This document shows positions 11,659 to 20,283 of a stretch of DNA of 34,782 bases, piece after piece. Position 1 is the first letter of the stretch. Each line of letters starts with the position of its first letter. The position numbers and the translations under genes are program-made. This DNA comes from Chloroflexota bacterium (GTDB lineage: Bacteria; Chloroflexota; Limnocylindria; Limnocylindrales; CSP1-4), in the NCBI GenBank assembly GCA_025454515.1, contig JALOOH010000033.1:1-34782 (forward strand). The letters run 5' to 3'. Below the pieces are notes generated by a model, which searched no databases, was not told the origin of the DNA, and saw only the letters and a list, made by a program, of their open reading frames with translations.

Positions 11659-12917
11659 CCAGGCGGATGGACGGCGACGGGGACGGGCGCGGCGGAGCGC
11701 CGTCTGCCGGCCCCGGGCACGATGCGGTCGCGGTGCCCGCCTCCGTCACCTCGCTGCTCCCCGGCCTCTCTGAGATCGAGCCGGGCGACCTTCGTGCGTG
11801 GATGATCGAAGCGGGGCAGCCCGCCTACCGGGCCGCCCAGGTCGCCGATGGGCTGTGGGGGGAGAAGGCCGCGTCGCTGGCGGACGTCCGGACGCTGCCG
11901 GCGACCCTGGGAGACCGCCTCGAGGCGACGTTCCGCTTCGACACGCTGCTCGCGACGGACGTCCGCGACGCCGACGACGGACGGACCGAGCGCGCGCTCC
12001 ACCTGCTCGGCGACGGCGCGTCGATCGAGTCGGTCCTCATGCACTACCCGGCACGCGGCGAGCGGCGCGAGCGGAACACCCTGTGCATCTCGAGCCAGGC
12101 CGGATGCGCGGTCGGCTGCCCGTTCTGCGCCACGGGCGAGCTCGGGTTCGGCCGGGACCTCGAGGTGGCCGAGATCGTCGACCAGGTGCGCGCCGCGACC
12201 CGGCGCCTCGCCGCGCGCGGCCGGCGCCTGACGAACGTCGTCTTCATGGGCATGGGGGAGCCGTTCCTCAACATCGACCGGGTTCTCGCGGCAGCCGCCA
12301 TCCTCACCGACCCCGCGCGGATCGGCCTGGGCGCTCGCCATCTCACGCTCTCCACCTCCGGCGTCGTGCCGGGGATCCGGCGCCTCACGCGCATGGCGCC
12401 CCAGTACACGCTCGCCGTCTCGCTCCACGCGGCGCGGGACCCGCTCCGCGACGTGCTCGTGCCGCTGAATCGCCGGTGGCCGGTCGCGCAGGTCGTGGCG
12501 GCAGCCAGCGAGTACCAGGCCGCCACGGGACGGCGGGTGAGCTACGAGTACGTGATGATCGAGGGAGTGAACGACACGCCGGCGGACCTCGCCGCGCTCG
12601 CGGACCTGCTCCGCGGCCGTCGCGCGCACGTGAACCTCATCCCGATGAACGACGTCGCGCACACGCCGTGGCGAGCCACGCCGGCGGAGCGGGTGGAGGC
12701 CTTCGCGGTCGGCCTGCAGTCGGCGGGCGTCGGGACCACCGTCCGGCGCAACCGCGGGCGCGAGGTGGGGGCCGCCTGCGGCCAGCTTGCCGCCGAGCGG
12801 GCAGGGGAGCCGCCGGCCGGGGCCGTCGCGCGGCGACGTGCGCTGCTCGTCGAGGAGAGCGCCCGTGCGCTCCGGGGAGAGCGCAGCGCCGCGCCCCGCG
12901 GGATCGAGCGGCCGTGA
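11655..12917 (+). CDS. rlmN: 23S rRNA / tRNA adenine-C2 methyltransferase (radical SAM RlmN)
   Basis: ATG 11655 overlaps fmt stop; SSQAGCAVGCPFCATGELG (CxxxCxxC), NVVFMGMGEPFLN, TVRRNRGREVGAACGQL (C-terminal Cys). Confidence 0.95.
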   Translation: MTRRMDGDGDGRGGAPSAGPGHDAVAVPASVTSLLPGLSEIEPGDLRAWMIEAGQPAYRAAQVADGLWGEKAASLADVRTLPATLGDRLEATFRFDTLLATDVRDADDGRTERALHLLGDGASIESVLMHYPARGERRERNTLCISSQAGCAVGCPFCATGELGFGRDLEVAEIVDQVRAATRRLAARGRRLTNVVFMGMGEPFLNIDRVLAAAAILTDPARIGLGARHLTLSTSGVVPGIRRLTRMAPQYTLAVSLHAARDPLRDVLVPLNRRWPVAQVVAAASEYQAATGRRVSYEYVMIEGVNDTPADLAALADLLRGRRAHVNLIPMNDVAHTPWRATPAERVEAFAVGLQSAGVGTTVRRNRGREVGAACGQLAAERAGEPPAGAVARRRALLVEESARALRGERSAAPRGIERP

Positions 12918-13882
12918 CTCGCGGCCGCGTGCTCGTGGCCGCGAGCATCCTCAACGCGGACCTGGGCAACCTCGCGCACGCGGTCCGCCGGGCGGAGCGG
13001 GCAGGCGCCGACCGCATCCACCTCGACGTCATGGACGGCCACTTCGTGCCGAACATGACGTTCGGAGCCTCCACGGTCGCCGCGCTCCGGGGCGTCACGC
13101 GGCTCCCCTTCGACGCCCACCTGATGATCTCGGAGCCGTCGCGCTACGTGGACGAGTTCATCGAGGCCGGGTGCGACTCGATCACGATCCACGTCGAGGT
13201 GGAGGAGCCCGTCGCGCCCACGCTGCGGGCGGTGCGTGCCGCCGGTCGGGCAGCGGGCCTCGCGCTGCGGCCGGCGACGCCGCTCGCGATGCTCGAGCCC
13301 TTCCGCGAGGATCTCGACATCGTCATGGTCATGACCGTCGAGCCCGGCTTCGGCGGCCAGGCGTTCCTCCGCGAGCCCGCGCGCAAGCTGCTCGAGGCGC
13401 GGCGGCTCGTGGACCACCGGCCGTGGAGCGGCGAGCTGCACGTGGACGGCGGCGTCAATCGCGAGACCGCCGAGTACATCGGCTCGCTCGGCGCGGACGT
13501 CCTCGTCGTCGGCAGCGCGCTCTTCCGCAGGGGCTCGGACCCCGCCCGTGAGACGCGCCTCGTCCGCAGCCTCGCCGAGGAGGGCTTCGCGCACGCGTTC
13601 CGGGGCGAGCGGCCGCCCGCGCCGCGCGACCGCTGGGTCCGCATCGCGACCCTCCCGCGGGCCCAGGGATCGGGTCTCGTCCGACGCCTGGAAGAGGACG
13701 GGATCCCGGTGATCTTCCTGCGCGGCGACGGTCCGGTCGGCGCGGACGGGGTGCGCGAGTACGACCTGCTCGTTCCGGTCGCGGCCGAGCCCGCCGTGCG
13801 CGAGCGGCACGCCCCGGCGCTCGCGGCCGCGGAAGCGTCCGCGGCGCTCCAGCGCACCGCGGACGCAGGGGACGGCGGCTGA
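12914..13882 (+). CDS. rpe: Ribulose-phosphate 3-epimerase with C-terminal extension (DUF2007-like, tentative)
   Basis: GTG 12914 (in ORF 11798..13882); ASILNADLGNL, RIHLDVMDGHFVPNMTFG, FDAHLMISEPSRYVDEFIEAGCDSITIHVE, IVMVMTVEPGFGGQAF, LHVDGGVNRETA, VVGSALF. About 90-100 extra residues after the TIM barrel. Confidence 0.93.
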   Translation: MTRGRVLVAASILNADLGNLAHAVRRAERAGADRIHLDVMDGHFVPNMTFGASTVAALRGVTRLPFDAHLMISEPSRYVDEFIEAGCDSITIHVEVEEPVAPTLRAVRAAGRAAGLALRPATPLAMLEPFREDLDIVMVMTVEPGFGGQAFLREPARKLLEARRLVDHRPWSGELHVDGGVNRETAEYIGSLGADVLVVGSALFRRGSDPARETRLVRSLAEEGFAHAFRGERPPAPRDRWVRIATLPRAQGSGLVRRLEEDGIPVIFLRGDGPVGADGVREYDLLVPVAAEPAVRERHAPALAAAEASAALQRTADAGDGG

Positions 13883-14328
13883 TGCGCGCGCTGCTCCAGC
13901 GGTGCACGCGCGCGGAGGTGCGGGTCTCGGGCGAGGTCGTGGGGTCGTGCGGGCGCGGGCTGCTCGTCCTGCTCGGGGTGGGACACGGGGACACCGACGC
14001 GACAGCGACGGCGTTCGCGCGTCGGGTGGCGGAGCTGCGCATCTTCGACGATCGCGACGGCCGGACGAACCTGTCCGTGCTCGACGTCGGGGGCGACGCG
14101 CTCGTCGTCAGCCAGTTCACGCTGTACGCGGACACCCGCCGCGGCCGCCGACCGGGCTTCACGGACGCGGCCGCGCCCGCCGAGGCCGAGCGCCTCTACG
14201 GGGTATTCGCGGACGCCCTCGCCGCGCTCGGGCCGGCCGTGGCGCGCGGGCGCTTCGGCGCGGTCATGGAGGTCGAGCTCGTGAACGACGGCCCGTTCAC
14301 CATCTGGCTGGACTCCGCGGACCGCTGA
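13882..14328 (+). CDS. dtd: D-aminoacyl-tRNA deacylase
   Basis: MRALLQRCTRAEVRVSGEVVGSCGRGLLVLLGVGHGD, LVVSQFTLYADTRRGRRPGFTDAA, NDGPFTIWLDS. Confidence 0.95.
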   Translation: MRALLQRCTRAEVRVSGEVVGSCGRGLLVLLGVGHGDTDATATAFARRVAELRIFDDRDGRTNLSVLDVGGDALVVSQFTLYADTRRGRRPGFTDAAAPAEAERLYGVFADALAALGPAVARGRFGAVMEVELVNDGPFTIWLDSADR

Positions 14329-14336
14329 GAACGGGT

Positions 14337-14353
14337 GCAGCCGGGCTGCCCGG
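14337..14353. terminator. Possible bidirectional terminator hairpins between convergent dtd and rpmB
   Basis: GCAGC-cgg-GCTGC (14337-14349) overlapping CCGGG-ctg-CCCGG (14341-14353) in the 31-nt convergent gap. Confidence 0.4.
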
Positions 14354-14359
14354 CCGCGG

Positions 14360-14551
14360 TCAGCCCTTGGCGGTCGTGCGCCGGCAGCGGGTGCAGACGA
14401 GCCGCTTGACCTGCCGGCCGCCCTCGATGACGACGAGAGGCTGCAGGTTGGGCTGGTAGCGGCGATGGGCGCGCACGCGGTTCATCCCGGACGACTGGGG
14501 GTTGAAGCCGCCCATGGAGACCTTGCCGCAGACCGCGCACTGACGAGCCAT
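14360..14551 (-). CDS. rpmB: 50S ribosomal protein L28 (zinc-ribbon type)
   Basis: MARQCAVCGKVSMGGFNPQSSGMNRVRAHRRYQPNLQPLVVIEGGRQVKRLVCTRCRRTTAKG; internal ATG (14551) within ORF 14360..14614. Confidence 0.95.
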   Translation of the reverse strand: MARQCAVCGKVSMGGFNPQSSGMNRVRAHRRYQPNLQPLVVIEGGRQVKRLVCTRCRRTTAKG

Positions 14552-14645
14552 CGGATCCTCGTTGACTGGGTGTCGGGGCCCCGGACGTACCGGGAGTCGC
14601 GACGCGCACGCCAAGGCGAGGCCCGAGCGTCCGCGAGCGAGGCGG

Positions 14646-14652
14646 TATCATA
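14646..14652. promoter_or_regulatory. Candidate overlapping divergent -10 elements (TATCAT on +, TATGAT on -)
   Basis: TATCATA reads as TATCAT on + (toward Asp23/DAK) and TATGAT on - (toward rpmB); located in the only divergent intergenic gap of the cluster interior. Confidence 0.45.
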
Positions 14653-14705
14653 GCACACCCGTGCCGGCCCACCCGCCGGCGCACGAGGATCCCACCGAGG
14701 TGCCC

Positions 14706-15200
14706 ATGAGCGACCGCCGGGTCCCCGGCAGCGCCCGCGTCACGCGCAGAGCAGTCGCCGAGATCGTCCGTGCCGCGGTCCTCGAGAGCTACGGCGTGAC
14801 GGGGCTCTCCGACGCGGACCTCGCCGGCCGCGTCCGCCGCTGGCTCGGGCTCGGCTCGTCCGGCGTTCGGGTCGACCTGCGCGACGGGATCTCCGTCGAG
14901 CTCTTTGTCACCGTGGCGTACGGGGTCCCCGTCGCCGAGGTGGTGCGCCAGGTCGAGTCGGCCGTGCGGTACGCGCTCCGGCGCGCGCTCGGACGAGAGC
15001 TCGACGCGCTCGTGGTCCATGTCGGGGGCCTCGACTACCGGCCGGGTGTCCAGCCCGCGCCCGCGCCGCCGCCATCGCCGCGCGCGGACGCCGGCCCGCT
15101 GCTCGCCGCCGCGGCCGCCGCGGACGAGCCGGGGGCGACGACCGCGGAGGGGGAGCCGGGCGACGGCGCACGTCCGGACGGCGCGGAGGTGGACGCGTGA
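14706..15200 (+). CDS. Asp23/Gls24 family protein (YloU-like)
   Basis: ATG 14706 in ORF 14562..15200; VTRRAVAEIVRAAVLESYGVTGLSD...GISVELFVTVAYGVPVAEVVRQVESAVRYALRRALGRELDALVVHVGGLDY; adjacent to DAK gene as in yloU-yloV. Confidence 0.85.
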   Translation: MSDRRVPGSARVTRRAVAEIVRAAVLESYGVTGLSDADLAGRVRRWLGLGSSGVRVDLRDGISVELFVTVAYGVPVAEVVRQVESAVRYALRRALGRELDALVVHVGGLDYRPGVQPAPAPPPSPRADAGPLLAAAAAADEPGATTAEGEPGDGARPDGAEVDA

Positions 15201-16948
15201 CGCGTCGCTCCTGCGACGGCGAAGGGCTGCTGCGGGCGTTCCGCTCGGCCGTCGACGCGATCGAGGCGAGCGTGGACGAGCTCAACGCGCTCAACGTCTA
15301 TCCCGTGCCCGACGGGGACACCGGGTCGAACATGCTCGCGACGGTCCGTGCCGCCCTCGAGGAGGGCGAGCGGGTGGGCGGGGACCAGGCCGACCGGGTC
15401 GCCGCGGCGATCAGCTTCGGCGCCCTCATGGGGGCGCGCGGCAACTCGGGGGTCATCCTGTCGCAGGTCTTCCGGGGCATCTCGGAGGGCTTCGAGGGGA
15501 AGCACCGCTTCAACGGCCTGGACGTGGCGAACGCGCTGTCCATGGGCAGCCGCACGGCGTACGCGGCCGTAGTGAAGCCGGTGGAGGGGACGATCCTCAC
15601 GGTCGTGCGCGAGTCGGCGGCCGCCGCGGTGGAGGCGGCGGAGCGGGAGAACGACATCGAGGTCGTCGTCCGTGCCGCGCTCGAGGCCGCGGACCGCGCG
15701 CTCGCGCGGACGCCGTCGCTCCTGCCGGTGCTCCGTGAGGCCGGCGTCGTGGACGCAGGGGGCGCGGGCTTCTACCGCGTGCTGCAGGGCGTGTATCGGC
15801 AGCTCACCGGGGACGAGGCAGGGGCACCCGGACCGTCGCGGGCGATCGGCCCGCGCCCGTCCGCCGTCGTGGCGCACGCGGACGAGGGCTTCGGCTACGA
15901 GACGATGTACCTCCTCGAGGCGGGGCCCGGACGGTCGCTCGACCTCGACGCCATCCGCCGGCACCTCGAAGGGATCGGGGAATCCGTCCTCGTCGCGGGC
16001 GACGCCAGGGCGGTGAAGATCCACGTGCACAGCGAGCGGCCGGATGTCGTCGTCGCGTACGGGCTGGACCTCGGGACCCTCAGCCGCATCAGCATCGAGA
16101 ACCTCGACCGGCAGGCGACCGATGTCCGGGCGGGCCGTGGAGGGTCGGTGGCGGTGGCGCCCCTCGCGAGCGGATCCGCGGACGCGCCGCATGGGTCCGG
16201 GTGGGCCGAGATGGCCGACCAGGGGACCGGCGCCGCGCCGTCACCCGATGGCACGCCGGCCGCACCGGCCGCCGCGACGCCCGGGCCGCGCGTGCCGCTC
16301 GCCGTCGTCGCGGTGGCGAGCGGCGATGGGCTGGCGGCGATCTTCGAGTCGTTCGGCGTCTCCGCCGTCGTCCGGGGAGGGCAGTCGGCCAACCCCAGCA
16401 CGGGCGAGCTGCTCAAGGCGGTCTCCTCGATCGCGGCGGACGAGGTCCTCGTGCTGCCGAACAACCCCAACGTCGTCATGGCGGCGAGGCAGGCGGCGCA
16501 GCTGACCGACCGACCCGTGCACGTGGTGCCCACGCGGAACGCCGCCGAGGGGGTCGCCGCACTGCTCGCGCTCGACCCGAGCCTCGGCGGAGGCGCCAAC
16601 ATCGAGCCGATGACGGAGGCCGGGCGCGCCGTCCAGACGCTCCAGGTGACCGAGGCCGTCCGCGACGCGAAGGTCGACGGCCGGAAGGTGAAGCGCGGAC
16701 ACACCCTGGTGCTCGATCCGGACGACGGCCTCGTCGCCGTGGACCCGGATCGCGAGCGCTCGATCCTCGCCGGCATCGACGCCCTGCGTCCCGGCTACGA
16801 GCTGCTCACGCTCTACTACGGCGAGGGCGTGGACCTGTCGGCGGCGGAGGATGTCGCCCGCCGGATCGCGGAGCACGTGCCGGACGTCGAGGTCGAGGTG
16901 GTCCGTGGCGGCCAGGCGCACTACGCCTTCCTCCTCGCCGCGGAATAG
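15197..16948 (+). CDS. DAK2-domain protein (YloV/FakA-like, fatty-acid kinase-type)
   Basis: LNALNVYPVPDGDTGSNMLATV, GALMGARGNSGVILSQVFRGISEGFEGK, DAGGAGFYRVLQG, GFGYETMYLLE, VLPNNPNVVMAARQAAQLTDRPVHVVPTRNAAEGVAALLALD. Confidence 0.93.
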   Translation: MTRRSCDGEGLLRAFRSAVDAIEASVDELNALNVYPVPDGDTGSNMLATVRAALEEGERVGGDQADRVAAAISFGALMGARGNSGVILSQVFRGISEGFEGKHRFNGLDVANALSMGSRTAYAAVVKPVEGTILTVVRESAAAAVEAAERENDIEVVVRAALEAADRALARTPSLLPVLREAGVVDAGGAGFYRVLQGVYRQLTGDEAGAPGPSRAIGPRPSAVVAHADEGFGYETMYLLEAGPGRSLDLDAIRRHLEGIGESVLVAGDARAVKIHVHSERPDVVVAYGLDLGTLSRISIENLDRQATDVRAGRGGSVAVAPLASGSADAPHGSGWAEMADQGTGAAPSPDGTPAAPAAATPGPRVPLAVVAVASGDGLAAIFESFGVSAVVRGGQSANPSTGELLKAVSSIAADEVLVLPNNPNVVMAARQAAQLTDRPVHVVPTRNAAEGVAALLALDPSLGGGANIEPMTEAGRAVQTLQVTEAVRDAKVDGRKVKRGHTLVLDPDDGLVAVDPDRERSILAGIDALRPGYELLTLYYGEGVDLSAAEDVARRIAEHVPDVEVEVVRGGQAHYAFLLAAE

Positions 16949-19050
16949 GCGGCCCGCGGCGGACGCCGGCGCCGCCCGCCTCGCGCCTTCGGGGTCCCTC
17001 GCGGACGCGATCGCCGGGTCCGCGATCCCCGCCGGTCGCTGGCTCGCCCGGCCCGCCCGACGCCTCGGGATCGCGACCGTCCGCGACCTGCTGTTCCACC
17101 TCCCGCGGAGGTACGCGGACCTGACGCAGCTCCATACGCTCGGGCAGCTCGGATGGCTGCAGCCGGGGACGTCGGTCAGCGTGCGCGCGACGGTCCGGGA
17201 GCTGCGGGTCGAGCCGACGTTCCGCCGGCGCGTGGAGCGCACCATCGCGTTCCTCGAGGATCCGACGGGCAACGCCCAGGCGGTCTGGTTCGGGCGGCGG
17301 TTCATCCAGTCCAAGCTTCGGCCCGGCGACCGCGTCGTGCTGAGCGGGAAGCTGCGGGTCCGCGGCTCGTCCTACGTGATCGACAACCCGGAGTTCCAGG
17401 TGGACGCGGGCGGCGAGCTCCTGCACGCGGGGCGCATCGTCCCCGTCTACCGGACGACGACGGGCCTGACGCCCGCCCGGCTCCGCACGGCGATCCACGA
17501 CGCCCTCGAGGCGTACGCCGAGGCTCGCCTTCGACGAGCTCCTCGCGCTGCAGGTCGGGATGGTCGCCCGCCGACGCCAGCTGGCGCGCGAGGCCGCGGC
17601 CCGCGTGGTCGTCGGTGCCGACGCGGATCGCCGGATCCGCGAGGCGATCGTCGGGGCGATCCGGCTGCGGGTCGACGCGGACGCCCACCTGACGCCGGAC
17701 CAGTCGGCCGCCATGGATACGGTCGCGGCCGGACTGGCCGGCCCCGAGCCGATGGTCCGGCTGCTCCAGGGCGACGTCGGCTCGGGGAAGACCGCGGTCG
17801 CCGCGTACGCGCTCGCGGCCGTCGCGCTCGGCGGGGGCCAGGCCGCCCTGCTCGCGCCGACCGACCTGCTGGCGCGCCAGCATGCCGAGACCGTGGCGGC
17901 GCTGGTCGCGGACCTGGGCCTCCCGGTGGCGCTCCTCACCGGCTCGCTCCGCGGCGGCGAGGCGAGGCGGACGCGCGCGGCGCTCGCGGACGGGACGGCC
18001 GGGATCGTCGTCGGGACCCACGCGCTCATCACCGAGGGGGTCGAGTTCCGCCGCCTCCGCCTCGCCGTCGTGGACGAGCAGCATCGCTTCGGCGTCGCGC
18101 AGCGTGGCGCGCTCGAGGCGAAGGCGTCGGAGGGTGCGCCGCACCTGCTCCTCATGACGGCGACGCCGATCCCGCGGACGCTCGGCCAGGTCTTCTACGC
18201 GGACCTCGACGTCTCGGACCTCCGGACGTCGCCCGCGGGGCGGATCCCCATCCGCACGGGGATCAGGCGGCCGGACGACCTGGACCCCACGTGGGCGTGG
18301 GTCCGCGAGCAGGCGGCAGCGGGTCACCGGACGTTCGTCGTCGTGCCGCACATCGGCGCCGCCGACGAGGACGCGACCACGATCGCCGAAGAGGACGCGA
18401 CGACGACCGCCGTCGACGAGGTCGTCGCGGCGACAGCCGAGGCCGAGCGGCTGCGCGACCTCCTCGCGCCGGCGCGCGTCGGGCTCGTCCACGGCCGGAT
18501 GCGGGCGGCGGACCGCGACGCCGAGATGGGGCGCTTCCGCGACGGCGACCTGGACGTCCTCGTGGGGACCACGGTCGTGGAGGTGGGCGTGGACGTCCCC
18601 GAGGCGACGATGATGATCGTCGAGGGCGCCGACCGCTTCGGCCTCGCCCAGCTGCACCAGCTGCGCGGGCGCGTCGGCCGCGGGACCGCGGAGTCGTTCT
18701 GCGTGCTCGTCTCCGACGTCGCCGAGGGCACGACCGCGTACGCACGGCTCGAGGCGATCCGGACCACCCGTGACGGTTTCGCGCTCGCCGAGGCGGATTT
18801 CGAGCTGCGGAAGGAGGGCGACGTGCTCGGCCTCGAGCAGAGCGGCCTCCCGCGCCTGCGGATCGCGTCGCTGCAGCAGCCCGAGCACCGCGACCTCGCC
18901 GTCCTGGCCCGCGGGCTCGCGGAGCAGCTCGTGGACGAGCGCGGCTCACTTCGCATGCCGCACGCCGAGCGCCTGCTCCGCGAGCTGGAGACAGGCTGGC
19001 TCGCCCGCGTCGCGGCGGCCGAGACGGACGAGACGACGGGGGTCGCATAG
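16905..19050 (+). pseudogene. recG: RecG ATP-dependent DNA helicase, split between two frames with missing linker (pseudogene or assembly error); 5' end uncertain
   Basis: N-part in frame of ORF 16851..18773 (LGIATVRDLLFHLPRRYADLT...VWFGRRFIQSKLRPGDRVVLSGKL...DNPEFQ...GRIVPVYRTTTGLTPARLRTAIHDALEAYAE), then from ~17524 in frame of ORF 17560..19050 (LAFDELLALQVGMVARRRQ...LLQGDVGSGKTAVAAYAL...VVDEQHRFGVAQR...LLMTATPIPRTL...VVEVGVDVPEATMMIVEGADRFGLAQLHQLRGRVGRG). Confidence 0.88.
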
Positions 19051-19053
19051 GCC

Positions 19054-19656
19054 ATGGCCGAGGCGGGGAGGGTCGTCGCCGGCACGGCTGGCGGGATCCG
19101 CCTCCTCGCGCCCGGCGCGGGGACGCGGCCGCTCGCGGACCGGGTGAAGCAGGCCGTCTTCGGCGTGCTCGAGCCGGATCTGCCGGGGGCGGCGATCCTC
19201 GACCTGTTCGCGGGGAGCGGCGCGGCCGGCATCGAGGCGCTCTCCCGCGGCGCGGTGCGGGCCGTGTTCGTCGAGCGCGACCCCGGCGCCGTGCGCGTCA
19301 TCGGCGAGAACCTCGCGCGCGCCGGCGTCGCCGAGCGTGCGCGCGTCGTGCGGCGCGACGTCCTGCGCTACCTCCTCGACGCGTCCGACCCGAGCGATCC
19401 GCTGGGCGCGTGGCCGTTCGACGTCGTCGTCGTCGATCCGCCGTACGTGGAGCGCGCTCTCCGGGAGGCCGTCCTCGCCCGGCTCGGGCAGGCGGGATCC
19501 GGGCCGGACATCGCCGCCGTGCGCCCCGGCGGCCGCGTCGTCGTGACGCACTTCTGGAAGGAGCCGCCGCCGGAGCGGGCAGGGCTGCTAGCATCGGAGC
19601 GCACCCGCCGCTTCGGCGAGACGGCCGTCGCCTTCTACCGCCGTGAGGACGCCTGA
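19054..19656 (+). CDS. rsmD: 16S rRNA (guanine-966-N2)-methyltransferase RsmD
   Basis: AGTAGGIRLLAPGAGTRPLADRVKQAVFGVL, ILDLFAGSGAAGIEALSRGAVRAVFVE, FDVVVVDPPYVE. Confidence 0.94.
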   Translation: MAEAGRVVAGTAGGIRLLAPGAGTRPLADRVKQAVFGVLEPDLPGAAILDLFAGSGAAGIEALSRGAVRAVFVERDPGAVRVIGENLARAGVAERARVVRRDVLRYLLDASDPSDPLGAWPFDVVVVDPPYVERALREAVLARLGQAGSGPDIAAVRPGGRVVVTHFWKEPPPERAGLLASERTRRFGETAVAFYRREDA

Positions 19657-20186
19657 TGCGCATCGCGGTCTACCCCGGGTCCTTCGACCCGATCACCAAC
19701 GGTCACGTCGACGTCCTGCGGCGCGCGGCGGCCGTCTTCGACCGCGTCATCGTCGCGGTCCTCGTGAACCCCCGGAAGGCGACGGTGGACCCGGCGGATG
19801 AGCGCGTCGCCACGATCCGCGCGTCGGTCGCCGAGGCCCTCGCCGAGGACAGCCCCCGGATCGAGGTCGTCGCGTTCGATGGGCTCACGGTGGACCTGTG
19901 CCGCCGCATCGGCGCCCGGTGGCTCATCCGTGGCCTGCGGGCGGTCGCGGACTTCGAGGCCGAGCTGCAGATGGCGCACATGAACCGCAAGATGGCCCCC
20001 GGGGTGGACACCGTCTTCTTCATGACCGCGCTCGAGCACGCGTACCTGTCCTCGAGCCTGGTCCGCGAGATCGCCCGGTTCGGCGGAGACGTGGCGCCGC
20101 TCGTCCCGCATGCCGTCCTGGGGCGGCTCGCTGGTACAGGGCCGAGCGCCGAGGGTGCGCCGGAGCCGTCCGCCGGCGAGGAGTGA
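19656..20186 (+). CDS. coaD: Phosphopantetheine adenylyltransferase
   Basis: AVYPGSFDPITNGHVDVLRRAAAVFD, WLIRGLRAVADFEAELQMAHMNRKM, TVFFMTALEHAYLSSSLVREIARFGGDV. Confidence 0.97.
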   Translation: MRIAVYPGSFDPITNGHVDVLRRAAAVFDRVIVAVLVNPRKATVDPADERVATIRASVAEALAEDSPRIEVVAFDGLTVDLCRRIGARWLIRGLRAVADFEAELQMAHMNRKMAPGVDTVFFMTALEHAYLSSSLVREIARFGGDVAPLVPHAVLGRLAGTGPSAEGAPEPSAGEE

Positions 20187-20199
20187 GGCGGCCGCGTTC

Positions 20200-20205
20200 T
20201 ATACT
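20200..20205 (+). promoter_or_regulatory. Candidate -10 element (TATACT) upstream of SepIVA-like gene
   Basis: ttcTATACTCGCGGCTgg in the coaD-coiled-coil gap; same extended motif as def. Confidence 0.45.
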
Positions 20206-20283
20206 CGCGGCTGGAGCGCAACGCGGGACGCGCGGGCGGGTGCACCGCGGCGCCAGCGGGAGGAGGGCCGGGCCATCGACATC

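Noticed and set aside
17520-17565. Programmed +1 frameshift in recG
   Set aside because: A frameshift alone would not restore the ~45 missing linker residues; no recognised slippery site seen.
18360-18430. EDATT repeats in RecG (DEDATTIAEEDATTTAVDE)
   Set aside because: Short imperfect repeat in a variable helicase loop; unlikely to be meaningful.
19589-19594. TAGCAT as a -10 for coaD
   Set aside because: Inside rsmD coding sequence, lacks the TANACT pattern and -35; coaD is better explained by coupling to rsmD.
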